DNA of 16,701 bases, taken from contig VGDN01000004.1 of NCBI GenBank assembly GCA_016869695.1, positions 1 through 16,701 on the forward strand. Reading direction: 5' to 3'. Shown in pieces: positions 1 through 6,870 of this stretch. A program made the translations under genes and the position numbers. The DNA is from Alphaproteobacteria bacterium (lineage in GTDB: Bacteria; Pseudomonadota; Alphaproteobacteria; Rickettsiales; UBA1997). The notes beneath the pieces are model-generated. The model was not told the origin of the DNA. It did not search any database and worked only from the letters and a program-made list of their open reading frames with translations. The number at the start of each line of letters is the position of its first letter. Position 1 is the stretch's first letter.

Positions 1-8
1 GCAGGTTA

Positions 9-214
9 AAGAGACTGTCACAAATCCTACCTTTTGCTTCGAATTTTACTCGCGAACTTTTTTGTGCAGCTTCGCTGCGTGAGTTGTGTGAGTTGCAAAT
101 GACGCAGGCCGAAGGCCGAGTAATTTGCAACTCACACAACTCACGCAGCGAAGCTGCACAAAAAAGTTCGCGAGTAAAATTCGAAGCAAAAGGTAGGATT
201 TGTGACAGTCTCTT
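9..214. repeat. Giant near-perfect palindrome (92-bp arms)
   Basis: Bases 9-100 are the exact reverse complement of 123-214, with no mismatch over 92 bp. The 22-base centre (101-122) is itself mostly self-complementary around GGCCGAAGGCC. Transcribed RNA could fold into a very long hairpin, and the DNA could extrude a cruciform. The right end supplies the first two bases of the complement of virB8's stop codon (213-215). The core shares sequence with repeats at 5406-5453, 6759-6806 and 14104-14148, so this is one member of a dispersed family. It may act as a bidirectional terminator after virB8; that role is inference. Confidence 0.93.
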
Positions 215-851
215 AGTAGGAGAAAACTTCATCTGCGATTTGGTATTTATTAACTTGAAATCCAAGTGGATTGATCAGTCTTTCTTCCATGGTAAGATTG
301 GTTTCTGGCGCGAAATAAAATCCAAAAGAAATCACTTCATCCTTTGTTGTCGAGCCTTTGTCCTTTACCGAGATTTGGCGAGCGATACGAATTTGTGCAT
401 TATTGTCGTCGGTGAATTGAACGGATTTGATTCTCACCTCGATTCGCGTGTCGGAGCCAAGCGCGTGGGTGTTGATGCGATTGCGGTAATCAGCATAAAT
501 TCCTGGGTTGGAGTAGAGACGAACTTTCTCGACATCCTGCTTATAAGTCTCAGGATTGTAGCCGCTGGCAAGGTGAATGAAATTATTAATAAAATAACGC
601 CTAATTGCCTGATCGCCGGTGAAATGTTGTGCAGTTAGCTGGTTAACAACCGTGGCAATTCCACTCTTTTCTTCGACTTGAATGACGTAAGGTTCGATTG
701 ATTTTGAGGACATTATATTCTTCACGAATATTACAGCCACCGCTACCGAGAACATCGAGATCAAAGTGAAGAGCAGCAAAATATTTCGTTGTACTACTAC
801 GATTTGATAGCGATTTGAGTACCAACTTTTTATCTTTAACTTCGATGCCAT
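213..851 (-). CDS. virB8: VirB8-like type IV secretion protein
   Basis: This 212-residue protein has the VirB8 layout: a short basic cytoplasmic N-terminus, one membrane helix at about residues 24-46, then a periplasmic domain of about 165 residues. VirB8 is an inner-membrane assembly factor of type IV secretion systems that contacts VirB9 and VirB10. The start is an ATG at 851. The stop lies on the edge of the palindrome at 9-214, yet the protein has normal family length, so it does not look truncated. No other vir gene is visible: the neighbour is the divergent rodA. Rickettsiales are known for scattered vir loci and for a duplicated virB8, so this may be a solitary copy. Recognition is by overall architecture and sequence style rather than a catalytic motif. 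Confidence 0.85.
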   Translation of the reverse strand: MASKLKIKSWYSNRYQIVVVQRNILLLFTLISMFSVAVAVIFVKNIMSSKSIEPYVIQVEEKSGIATVVNQLTAQHFTGDQAIRRYFINNFIHLASGYNPETYKQDVEKVRLYSNPGIYADYRNRINTHALGSDTRIEVRIKSVQFTDDNNAQIRIARQISVKDKGSTTKDEVISFGFYFAPETNLTMEERLINPLGFQVNKYQIADEVFSY

Positions 852-879
852 TGCTTGATAATAAAGGGCTAATGAGGGT

Positions 880-888
880 TGGTATGAA
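880..888 (+). promoter_or_regulatory. Possible extended -10 promoter for rodA
   Basis: TGGTATGAA fits the extended -10 form TGnTATnnT loosely and lies about 25 bases before the rodA start, in the short divergent gap with virB8. A TTGATA at 855-860 is 22 bases upstream, too far for a standard -35 spacing. This is a weak, sequence-only suggestion. Confidence 0.25.
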
Positions 889-912
889 AAATTTCCGCGA
901 ACCTAAAAATCC

Positions 913-2052
913 TTGATTAATATTTCAAACGTGAATTCCGATCTACCTCTCTCACAGCGAATTGAGCAGCTTAATTGGTTGTTAATCTCGCTAATCACCA
1001 CTCTTGCTTTCATCGGTTTTTTGATGCTTTACTCCGCTGGTGGAGGGTCATTCCGTCCTTGGCTGATAAGGCAACTCGGCTTTTTCTGCGCGTTCTTTCC
1101 GCTAATGATTGCAATTGCAGTGACTGACATTCGTCTCTGGTTTCGCTTTGCTTATTTATTCTACGCAATTGCGCTTTTTCTCATAATCATCGTCGACGCG
1201 ATGGGGCATAGCGCAATGGGAGCGACGCGATGGTTTCGTGTTGGATCTCTAACTATTCAGCCATCCGAAATCATGAAAGTATGCCTGGTACTTGCGCTCG
1301 CTCGCTATTTTTACGTCATCGAAATGAGCAGCATTGGTCGCGTTAAATTTATCATCACCCCGATTATGATGATTGGCTTGCCAGCGCTTTTTATTTTTCA
1401 TCAACCAGATCTCGGTACTGCAACTATTCTAATTCTGGTTGGAGTTTCTGTTTTGTTTATGGCGGGAGTGAGAATGTGGAAATTTATCTCGGTCGGTGCG
1501 GTCGTTTTGGTTGCGCTCCCATTCGTTTGGTATTTTCTTTACGACTATCAAAAGCAGCGCATTCTTACTTTCTTAAATCCAGACGAAGATCCGCTTGGTA
1601 GTGGTTACAACATTATCCAGGCCAAGATTGCCATAGGCTCAGGTGGGTTCTTGGGTAAGGGCTATTTGAATGGCACGCAAGGCCAGCTGAATTTTTTACC
1701 AGAAAAGCAAACTGACTTCATTTTCACCATGCTCTCCGAAGAGCTCGGCTTTGCCGGCGGTTTATTTACGATAATGATCTGCTGTGCGATCTTGGCGATT
1801 TGCCTTAAAATCGCGATAGATACCAAGCATCAATTTGGTCGCTTAATTGCAGTTGGCATCGCCAACATCTTCTTCATCCACATGTTTATCAATATTGGGA
1901 TGGTAACCGGAATCCTTCCGGTTGTAGGAGCGCCGCTGCCTTTTATTTCCTATGGTGGTACGATCATGGCTTCGATGATGATCGGTTTTGGTTTAGTGCT
2001 TAATGCTGATCTCAATCGTGGTGCTGATGTCTTAAACAAAAAATCATGGTAA
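913..2052 (+). CDS. rodA: Rod-shape peptidoglycan glycosyltransferase RodA
   Basis: This 379-residue polytopic membrane protein belongs to the SEDS family (RodA/FtsW/SpoVE), which polymerises lipid II into glycan strands during side-wall growth with a partner class B PBP. RodA rather than FtsW is indicated by the NGTQGQLNFLPEKQTDFIF block (about residues 253-271). It contains the conserved Asp 268, equivalent to the catalytic Asp of RodA. The LPFISYGG signature lies near residues 342-349. The start is a TTG at 913; an in-frame stop at 904-906 excludes anything longer, and a GTG at 931 is the alternative. No clear Shine-Dalgarno sequence is visible. The 3' end overlaps metG by 7 bases, implying translational coupling. 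No PBP2 or mreBCD gene is next to it in this window. Confidence 0.95.
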   Translation: MINISNVNSDLPLSQRIEQLNWLLISLITTLAFIGFLMLYSAGGGSFRPWLIRQLGFFCAFFPLMIAIAVTDIRLWFRFAYLFYAIALFLIIIVDAMGHSAMGATRWFRVGSLTIQPSEIMKVCLVLALARYFYVIEMSSIGRVKFIITPIMMIGLPALFIFHQPDLGTATILILVGVSVLFMAGVRMWKFISVGAVVLVALPFVWYFLYDYQKQRILTFLNPDEDPLGSGYNIIQAKIAIGSGGFLGKGYLNGTQGQLNFLPEKQTDFIFTMLSEELGFAGGLFTIMICCAILAICLKIAIDTKHQFGRLIAVGIANIFFIHMFINIGMVTGILPVVGAPLPFISYGGTIMASMMIGFGLVLNADLNRGADVLNKKSW

Positions 2053-3581
2053 AGAATTTCTACATCACCTCGCCGATTTATTACGTTAATGATGTGCCTC
2101 ACATCGGTCATGCTTACACTTCGATTGCTTGCGATGTGATGGCGCGATTTAAAAGGCTCGATGGTTGTAGCGTACATTTCTTAACTGGTACCGATGAGCA
2201 TGGTCAGAAGGTCGAAAAATCGGCGCAGGTGCGGGGCAAAAATCCGCAAGAATTTTGTGATGAAGTTTCTGATAAGTTCCGTGAGCTCGCCTCCACGTTG
2301 AATCTAAGCAATGATGATTTCATTCGTACGACGCAAGAACGTCACAAAAAATGCGCGCAGAAGTTTTGGGAAATTTTGGAACGAAATGGCTACATCTATA
2401 AAGGCACTTACGAAGGCTGGTATGCTGTGCGCGACGAGGCTTTTTATGCGGAAGATGAGTTGGTGAATGGTAAAGCCCCAACCGGTGCGGAAGTCGCGTG
2501 GCACAAGGAAGAAAGCTATTTTTTCAAACTTTCTACTTTCCAAGAAAAACTCCTCACCCTTTACGAAGCTGTGCCAGACTTCATTCGCCCGCAATCACGT
2601 TTTAACGAAGTAGTCTCCTTCGTTAAAAGTGGACTCAAAGATTTATCAATTTCACGCACTTCTTTTTCATGGGGCGTAAAGGTGCCAGGCGCCGAAGGAC
2701 ATGTGATGTATGTTTGGCTCGATGCACTCACCAATTATCTCTCCGCCCTCGGCTTTCCTGATGAAAATTCTGAGCTCTACAAAAATTTTTGGGTGGATGC
2801 TGCTGAGTCGCCCGTACACATTGTTGGCAAGGATATAGTTCGTTTCCACGCCGTCTATTGGCCAGCCTTTCTGATGGCGGCTGGAATCAATATTCCATAT
2901 TCAATTTTTGCACATGGTTGGTGGACGAATGAGGGTGAAAAAATTTCTAAATCTCTGGGCAATGTCATTGATCCGCACAAGGAGTTAGTATGGCTGGAGT
3001 CGCTTGGCTGTAATCACGAAACTGCTGTAGATTTTTTTCGTTACTTCCTTTTACGCGAAGTTCCATTCGGAAATGACGGCGATTATTCGCGCCAAAATTT
3101 TCTTTTACGTATTAATGCCGAGTTGGCGAACAACATAGGAAACCTTGCCCAGCGCAGCCTTACGATGATTTACAAAAATTGTGAAGGAAAAATTCAGGTA
3201 GAAAATCCACACAACAATTCACATCTAGAAGAATATTTTGTGGCGATGCGGGATTTTTCTTTCGAGCGCGCAATCGGCGCTGTCATTGAATTCGCGAGTG
3301 ATATTAACAAAAAATTTAATGACCTTGCGCCGTGGAATCTGAAGAAAGAGGGAAAGATTTTTGAGATGAATGAGGCGCTTTACTTAGCGGCGGAATCAAT
3401 GCGTCAGATCGCGATTTTGTTACTACCTTTCACGCCGGTTAGTGCGGTACGTATCCTTGATTTACTTGGTGTTGCTGAGTCGGAGAGAAATTTTGCAGCG
3501 CTAAAAAATCACTTAAAAAGTGGTCATAAAATCAACGAGCCAAAGGCGATTTTTCCGCGATTAGTTGAAGTACAAAAGTGA
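2046..3581 (+). CDS. metG: Methionyl-tRNA synthetase
   Basis: This class I aminoacyl-tRNA synthetase of 511 residues charges tRNA-Met with methionine using ATP. The HIGH signature is at residues 19-22 and the KMSKS-equivalent loop is KISKS at 299-303. The region after WYAVRDEAFY (about residues 125-160), where many MetG proteins have a CxxC zinc knuckle, has no cysteine pair; this matches the short alphaproteobacterial MetG form. There is no C-terminal tRNA-binding extension. The ATG overlaps the rodA stop by 7 bases, and its own TGA overlaps the GTG start of the next gene. The gene is therefore embedded in a rodA-metG-barrel-E1 transcription unit. Confidence 0.97.
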   Translation: MVKNFYITSPIYYVNDVPHIGHAYTSIACDVMARFKRLDGCSVHFLTGTDEHGQKVEKSAQVRGKNPQEFCDEVSDKFRELASTLNLSNDDFIRTTQERHKKCAQKFWEILERNGYIYKGTYEGWYAVRDEAFYAEDELVNGKAPTGAEVAWHKEESYFFKLSTFQEKLLTLYEAVPDFIRPQSRFNEVVSFVKSGLKDLSISRTSFSWGVKVPGAEGHVMYVWLDALTNYLSALGFPDENSELYKNFWVDAAESPVHIVGKDIVRFHAVYWPAFLMAAGINIPYSIFAHGWWTNEGEKISKSLGNVIDPHKELVWLESLGCNHETAVDFFRYFLLREVPFGNDGDYSRQNFLLRINAELANNIGNLAQRSLTMIYKNCEGKIQVENPHNNSHLEEYFVAMRDFSFERAIGAVIEFASDINKKFNDLAPWNLKKEGKIFEMNEALYLAAESMRQIAILLLPFTPVSAVRILDLLGVAESERNFAALKNHLKSGHKINEPKAIFPRLVEVQK

Positions 3582-4255
3582 AAAAATTTCTTTTCTTAAT
3601 ACTGATTCTGGTCAGCAAACACGCGTCTGCACAGCAGACCATCTTTAATGTTCCATCTGCTGACATCACCGAAAAAAACCGAAATTTTTTTCAGCATGAG
3701 TCAGCAGTGCGTATGCAAGATCCTGGTAAGTTTTGGGGGACGACTAACTATTTTGCGCGAGGGCTTGGAAGCAATGTAGAGCTTGATGCAACCATGTTTA
3801 ATCTCAATGATCCGGCATCAAAAAATGTGACGCTTGGAGTAGGGCCAAAAGCAGTTTTGCCGCTCGCTAAAAATTCTTACCAACCAAAATTAATTCTCGG
3901 TGGAATGCTACCTTTCTCATTACAAGGAAAGGGCGCGGGACATTGGATTTACAGTGCTGGTAGCATCACTATTCCCCAAACCAACACGCGTTTAACCGCC
4001 GGAATTAGCAACGGCACGAAGCAAATTTTTAACCGCAACGTCACCTGTTTTATCGGCGGATTTGAGCAGAAAGTAACAGAGGATTTGAGTCTGATCGCTG
4101 ACTGGTATTCCGGAAATCACGATATTGGTATCCTGGCTGCGGGCTTTGGTTACACGCTTCCGCGTGAGTTTATGCTTTATGCTGGTTACCAAATTCCCAA
4201 CTCAAAAAGAGTCGCGCGTAATTCGGTGGTGATTGAAGTGGCGAGGTTTTTTTAA
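3578..4255 (+). CDS. Secreted outer-membrane barrel-like protein, unknown function
   Basis: I do not recognise the family of this 225-residue protein. It starts with a clear Sec signal peptide: lysines, a leucine-rich core, and a likely cleavage site after ASA at residue 18. The mature part has alternating polar/hydrophobic stretches and ends in the aromatic VIEVARFF, a terminal Phe typical of outer-membrane barrels recognised by BamA. Phrases such as GVGPKAVLPL and IGGFEQKVTEDLSLIADWYSG resemble the beta-strand hairpins of small barrels. The start is a GTG at 3578 that overlaps the metG TGA (GTGA), favouring coupled translation. The next gene begins directly after its TAA. An outer-membrane location is inference. 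Confidence 0.8.
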   Translation: MKKFLFLILILVSKHASAQQTIFNVPSADITEKNRNFFQHESAVRMQDPGKFWGTTNYFARGLGSNVELDATMFNLNDPASKNVTLGVGPKAVLPLAKNSYQPKLILGGMLPFSLQGKGAGHWIYSAGSITIPQTNTRLTAGISNGTKQIFNRNVTCFIGGFEQKVTEDLSLIADWYSGNHDIGILAAGFGYTLPREFMLYAGYQIPNSKRVARNSVVIEVARFF

Positions 4256-5008
4256 ATGCTAAGTGAGTCACAAAAACAGCGCTATTTGCGCAACATTATT
4301 CTTTCCGAGATTGGTGAAGATGGTCAGAAGAAATTGCTACAGGCGAAGGTTTTGGTGATTGGTGCGGGAGGTCTTGGATCGCCGGTTTTGCTTTATTTGG
4401 CAGCAGCAGGAGTGGGAAATATTGGAGTAATGGATGATGATGTGGTTGAGCTCTCGAACCTGCAGCGACAAGTGATTCACGGTGAAAAAAATTTAGGACA
4501 AAAGAAGGTTGAGAGTGCTAAGGAAAAAATCTCCACACTTAATACCGACGTAAATTTACAAATTTTTACCAGGAGAGCGGATCGTGAGAGTCTTAGAAAG
4601 ATCTGTGCCGATTACGATTTTATTGTGGATGCAACCGACAATTTTTTTTCGCGTTTTGTGATTAATGAAGTTTGTTTTACGCAAGAAAAACCACTGATTT
4701 TTGCAGCAGTGAAGGGCTTCTTGGGTCAGGTTTCAGTTTTTAAATCTTACAAAAAGAACAATCCGTGTTACGCCTGCTTTAATCCAAATTTTGTTGACGA
4801 AAATTCCACCCTTCCCTTGTCAGAAAAAGGAATATTAGGATCGGTTGCAGGCACCATCGGCGCTCTGCAAGCGACTACTACCATTCGTGAAATTTTGGGA
4901 ATTGGCGAGAGTTTGGTTGGTAAAATCTTACTCTTCGATTTTTTGCAAAACGACTTCCGTAAGGTGACGCTCAAGAAATATCCAGGTTGCAGAATTTGCG
5001 GTGGCTAA
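4256..5008 (+). CDS. ThiF/MoeB/HesA-family E1-like adenylyltransferase
   Basis: This 250-residue protein belongs to the E1-like family that adenylates the C-terminal glycine of a ubiquitin-like sulfur carrier (ThiS or MoaD). The sequence shows the nucleotide-binding GAGGLGS at residues 36-42 and the DDDVVELSNLQRQVIH segment at 60-75. It also shows the catalytic-type DATDN at 125-129 and four zinc cysteines as two CxxC pairs (C171/C174 and C245/C248). The length matches MoeB and ThiF, without the C-terminal rhodanese domain seen in some relatives. No thiS, moaD or other thiamine or molybdopterin gene is nearby, so I do not choose between ThiF and MoeB. The ATG immediately follows the stop of the upstream barrel gene. 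Confidence 0.92.
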   Translation: MLSESQKQRYLRNIILSEIGEDGQKKLLQAKVLVIGAGGLGSPVLLYLAAAGVGNIGVMDDDVVELSNLQRQVIHGEKNLGQKKVESAKEKISTLNTDVNLQIFTRRADRESLRKICADYDFIVDATDNFFSRFVINEVCFTQEKPLIFAAVKGFLGQVSVFKSYKKNNPCYACFNPNFVDENSTLPLSEKGILGSVAGTIGALQATTTIREILGIGESLVGKILLFDFLQNDFRKVTLKKYPGCRICGG

Positions 5009-5076
5009 ATAGAAAGCCGCACCTTTGTTTTAGGTGTTCTCCGGTTAATGGAGTACTTCTTAAGTTCTGGATTTTT

Positions 5077-5162
5077 GGAGAGGTGGCCGAGTGGTCAATG
5101 GCAGCAGACTGTAAATCTGCCCGCGTTAGCGTTCGCAGGTTCAAATCCTGCCCTCTCCACCA
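5077..5162 (+). tRNA. tRNA-Tyr (GUA)
   Basis: The acceptor arms GGAGAGG (5077-5083) and CCTCTCC (5152-5158) pair perfectly, followed by discriminator A and an encoded CCA (5160-5162). The anticodon stem GCAGA/TCTGC (5104-5108 with 5116-5120) encloses the loop CTGTAAA with anticodon GTA at 5111-5113. A long variable arm and the T loop TTCAAAT are present, as expected for a class II bacterial tRNA-Tyr. Confidence 0.97.
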
Positions 5163-5165
5163 GCC

Positions 5166-5254
5166 TACGCTCTTCGAGCTACGGCTGGCAGGCAACAAAA
5201 AAACTAACTTATGCCTAACATGGCGGGCTTTCCCGCCATAGCTCGAAGAGCGTA
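5166..5254. repeat. Hairpin-forming spacer between the two tRNAs
   Basis: TACGCTCTTCGAGCTA at 5166-5181 is the exact reverse complement of 5239-5254. Inside it, TGGCGGG (5221-5227) pairs with CCCGCCA (5232-5238) around a four-base loop. Together they bracket nearly the whole spacer between tRNA-Tyr and tRNA-Gly. The spacer could fold into a long stem that exposes the tRNA ends for processing, or it could be a small palindromic insertion. Confidence 0.8.
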
Positions 5255-5255
5255 A

Positions 5256-5329
5256 GCGGGTGTAGCTCAAAGGTAGAGTTCCAGCCTTCCAAGCTGGCCG
5301 TGAGGGTTCGATTCCCTTCACCCGCTCCA
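5256..5329 (+). tRNA. tRNA-Gly (UCC)
   Basis: The acceptor arms GCGGGTG (5256-5262) and CACCCGC (5319-5325) pair perfectly, followed by discriminator T and an encoded CCA (5327-5329). The anticodon stem CCAGC/GCTGG (5281-5285 with 5293-5297) encloses CTTCCAA with anticodon TCC at 5288-5290. It lies 93 bases after tRNA-Tyr on the same strand, and the two are probably one transcript, as Tyr-Gly pairs often are in bacteria. Confidence 0.96.
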
Positions 5330-5330
5330 T

Positions 5331-5521
5331 TAGACTTCTTTCAAAACCCCTTCTGCAGCCCAACTGAGTGGTTGGTTTGATACTTGAAACTCACCTTATA
5401 TACCCGAATCTTTTATTTACGGCTTTGCCGCATGAGTTGTTGAGTTGCAACTAATGCCTTGTTTCTGCGCTCCTCTCCGCCCTCTATTTGGGCTGAAAAA
5501 GGGGGTTTCGAAAGAAGTCTA
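5331..5521. mobile_element. MITE-like element with about 33-bp terminal inverted repeats
   Basis: The left end (5331-5363) and the reverse complement of the right end (5521-5488) both read TAGACTTCTTTC, then A or G, then AAACCCC, then a short variable tract, then CAGCCCAA. There are few mismatches and one indel. The 191-bp unit has no coding capacity and begins and ends with TA/TA, which could be a target duplication. It carries one copy of the dispersed 48-bp repeat (5406-5453). It sits just after tRNA-Gly and 5 bases before the 3' end of the DUF481-like gene. The mobilising transposase is not in the window. Confidence 0.75.
5406..5453 (+). repeat. Dispersed repeat, copy within MITE-like element
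   Basis: These 48 bases match the reverse complement of 6759-6806 at 45 of 48 positions with no gap. The core GAGTTGTTGAGTTGCAA also resembles the palindrome arm at about 81-99. The first half holds a small hairpin (CGGC-TTT-GCCG). Confidence 0.9.
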
Positions 5522-5526
5522 CTTTT

Positions 5527-6300
5527 TTAGTTCAGAAAAAACACCAGTCCAAGCGTAATGCTTCTGCTGACGAGATTTTTTCCAGTTGTTTTGCCGTCCT
5601 CCGTATATCGGCGTTGTTCAAAATTGTGACGAATCTCAAAAGAAAGTTTTTCACCGATTCGGTAAACCAAGCTGCTCCTAAAATCATTGTCGACACTGTT
5701 ATGATCAAAGAACCAGTAAGCGCGTTGAATGAATGTTAGATTATCGCTGAGCTTAAAATTTGCGCGCCAAGAGGTGATGAAATCAACTTCGCTGCCGTAA
5801 TTTTGCACGTCGTGGTAACTCATGCTGACGTCCCACTCCAAACGCTCGCGCAAGAAAATATGCCCAATGCCGAGTGCGGTACGCATATCGTTTGGATATA
5901 CCGCAAAATTGTCGTGAATGGTGCGGTGGTAGATCACGCCATAATTCTGTGAGTCGTGGATGCGTGCTTTGCTGGCGAGCGAGAGGTTGTAAAGATCGGA
6001 AGTTTTGACGTCGTATTGCTTGCTCTTGTCTTTGTAATCGGTTTGGTGCTCGAAGTTGAATTCGTGGATGAAGTCATTGTCTTGATAGAGATAGCGCGAA
6101 TTGAGCTGGTAAGATCTGGAATTGTAGTCGGAAGCGTAGTTGCCTCCGAGCGAGAGATATTGGCGGGCACGACTAGATTTGTAGAAGCGCTTGGCGCGTG
6201 TCGATATTACTGCTTCGCGTTGCGATCTTGATTCGATGGCGAAAGCCGGAACGGCAAATAGCAACAGCAATAGAATGGCGCAGAGATGGTGTGGCTTCAT
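5527..6300 (-). CDS. DUF481-like outer-membrane beta-barrel protein
   Basis: This 257-residue protein has a signal peptide (basic start, long Leu run, probable cleavage after AFA at residue 21). A tyrosine- and asparagine-rich mature part follows, with alternating strands and a C-terminal VFFLN. The pattern (NYASDYNSRSYQLNSRYLY, EFNFEHQTDYKD, SLVYRIGEKLSFEIRHNFEQRR) resembles DUF481 proteins such as YdiY, which are predicted porin-like barrels of unknown substrate. It lies 23 bases downstream of the 95-residue membrane protein on the same strand, so the two are probably co-transcribed. The start is an ATG at 6300 without a visible Shine-Dalgarno sequence. The family assignment rests on style, not on a motif. 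Confidence 0.72.
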   Translation of the reverse strand: MKPHHLCAILLLLLFAVPAFAIESRSQREAVISTRAKRFYKSSRARQYLSLGGNYASDYNSRSYQLNSRYLYQDNDFIHEFNFEHQTDYKDKSKQYDVKTSDLYNLSLASKARIHDSQNYGVIYHRTIHDNFAVYPNDMRTALGIGHIFLRERLEWDVSMSYHDVQNYGSEVDFITSWRANFKLSDNLTFIQRAYWFFDHNSVDNDFRSSLVYRIGEKLSFEIRHNFEQRRYTEDGKTTGKNLVSRSITLGLVFFLN

Positions 6301-6323
6301 TTGGTGTTAGAGTGGGTAAAAAC

Positions 6324-6611
6324 CTATGGCTGAGGTTGTTGTGTGTTGTTTTCGATATAATCCATTGGAGTTACTGTGTCTTGCTGTACCGGCTCGCTTG
6401 GATTTTGTTCTATCATATTGTCGTCAGCATTTGGAGCGGTGATTTCTAATCCATTTTCGTTCGACAAGTCAGGCAGTTCAACTTCTTCCTCACCTTTATT
6501 TTCAAAGAGCCAACTCGCGTGAGACTTGATGGAATCCGAATATTTTACGCCGGCAAAGAAGGCAGAAATGATTAGGATGATAGCAACGATTAGCTCGATT
6601 GTTTTAATCAT
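6324..6611 (-). CDS. Small single-span membrane protein, unknown function
   Basis: I do not recognise the family of this 95-residue protein. It has one strong N-terminal membrane helix (about residues 6-23), then a charged, acidic tail rich in Glu, Asp, Asn, Pro and Gln with no cysteines and no apparent fold. The helix could be an uncleaved signal anchor, leaving a disordered tail in the periplasm. It precedes the DUF481-like gene by 23 bases on the same strand. A short accessory membrane protein is the most that can be said. Confidence 0.6.
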   Translation of the reverse strand: MIKTIELIVAIILIISAFFAGVKYSDSIKSHASWLFENKGEEEVELPDLSNENGLEITAPNADDNMIEQNPSEPVQQDTVTPMDYIENNTQQPQP

Positions 6612-6689
6612 TTTTTAGGAAAATTGAGTAGACGAAAAAAGTAAAAACACGTGTCGCTAAAGCAACAAATTAGACTAAGAATTATAACC

Positions 6690-6870
6690 GCTTTTGCAAA
6701 AAAGTTCGAGTTTCTTTTCTGGCTAGGAGTACAAGCATATCAAGACAACTTGCTTCGCTAGTTGCAACTCGACAACTCATGCGGCGAAGTCGTAAATAAA
6801 AGATTCTAGTACACATATGTGCACCGCGGCCAGAAAAAACCGAAGAAATTTTGCAGCAAAAGTTAGGTTT
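6690..6870. repeat. Degenerate palindromic repeat region before pdhC 3' end
   Basis: The gap between pdhC and the small membrane protein (6612-6869) holds a dispersed repeat copy at 6759-6806. It is inverted relative to 5406-5453 and 45 of 48 bases are identical. Flanking pieces recall the large palindrome: AAAAAAGTTCG near 6697-6708, and GCAAAAGTTAGG at 6856-6867, close to GCAAAAGGTAGG at 186-197. The outer parts (TTCTGGC near 6717 and GGCCAGAA near 6829) are roughly inverted. I see no gene here. Confidence 0.7.

Noticed and set aside
9..214. CRISPR array or invertible promoter.
   Set aside because: There is one inverted pair with no regularly spaced direct repeats, no recombinase gene beside it and no cas gene in the window.
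84..638. A 184-codon plus-strand open frame starting inside the palindrome.
   Set aside because: It lies antisense to virB8 for most of its length and its first part is repeat sequence; the translation resembles no protein.
5009..5076. A terminator after the E1-like gene (CACCT...AGGTG, CTCC...GGAG).
   Set aside because: The stems are 4-5 bp and lack a following T run, so they are too weak to call.
4971..5363. A 130-codon minus-strand open frame across the two tRNA genes, containing phrases like GQDLNLRT and VKGIEPSRP.
   Set aside because: These peptides are the well-known artefact of translating the antisense strand of tRNA-Tyr and tRNA-Gly; both tRNAs fold perfectly here.
5956..6449. Two plus-strand frames (91 and 83 codons) over the DUF481-like and small membrane genes.
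   Set aside because: They are antisense shadows of minus-strand genes with coherent signal-peptide and barrel features.
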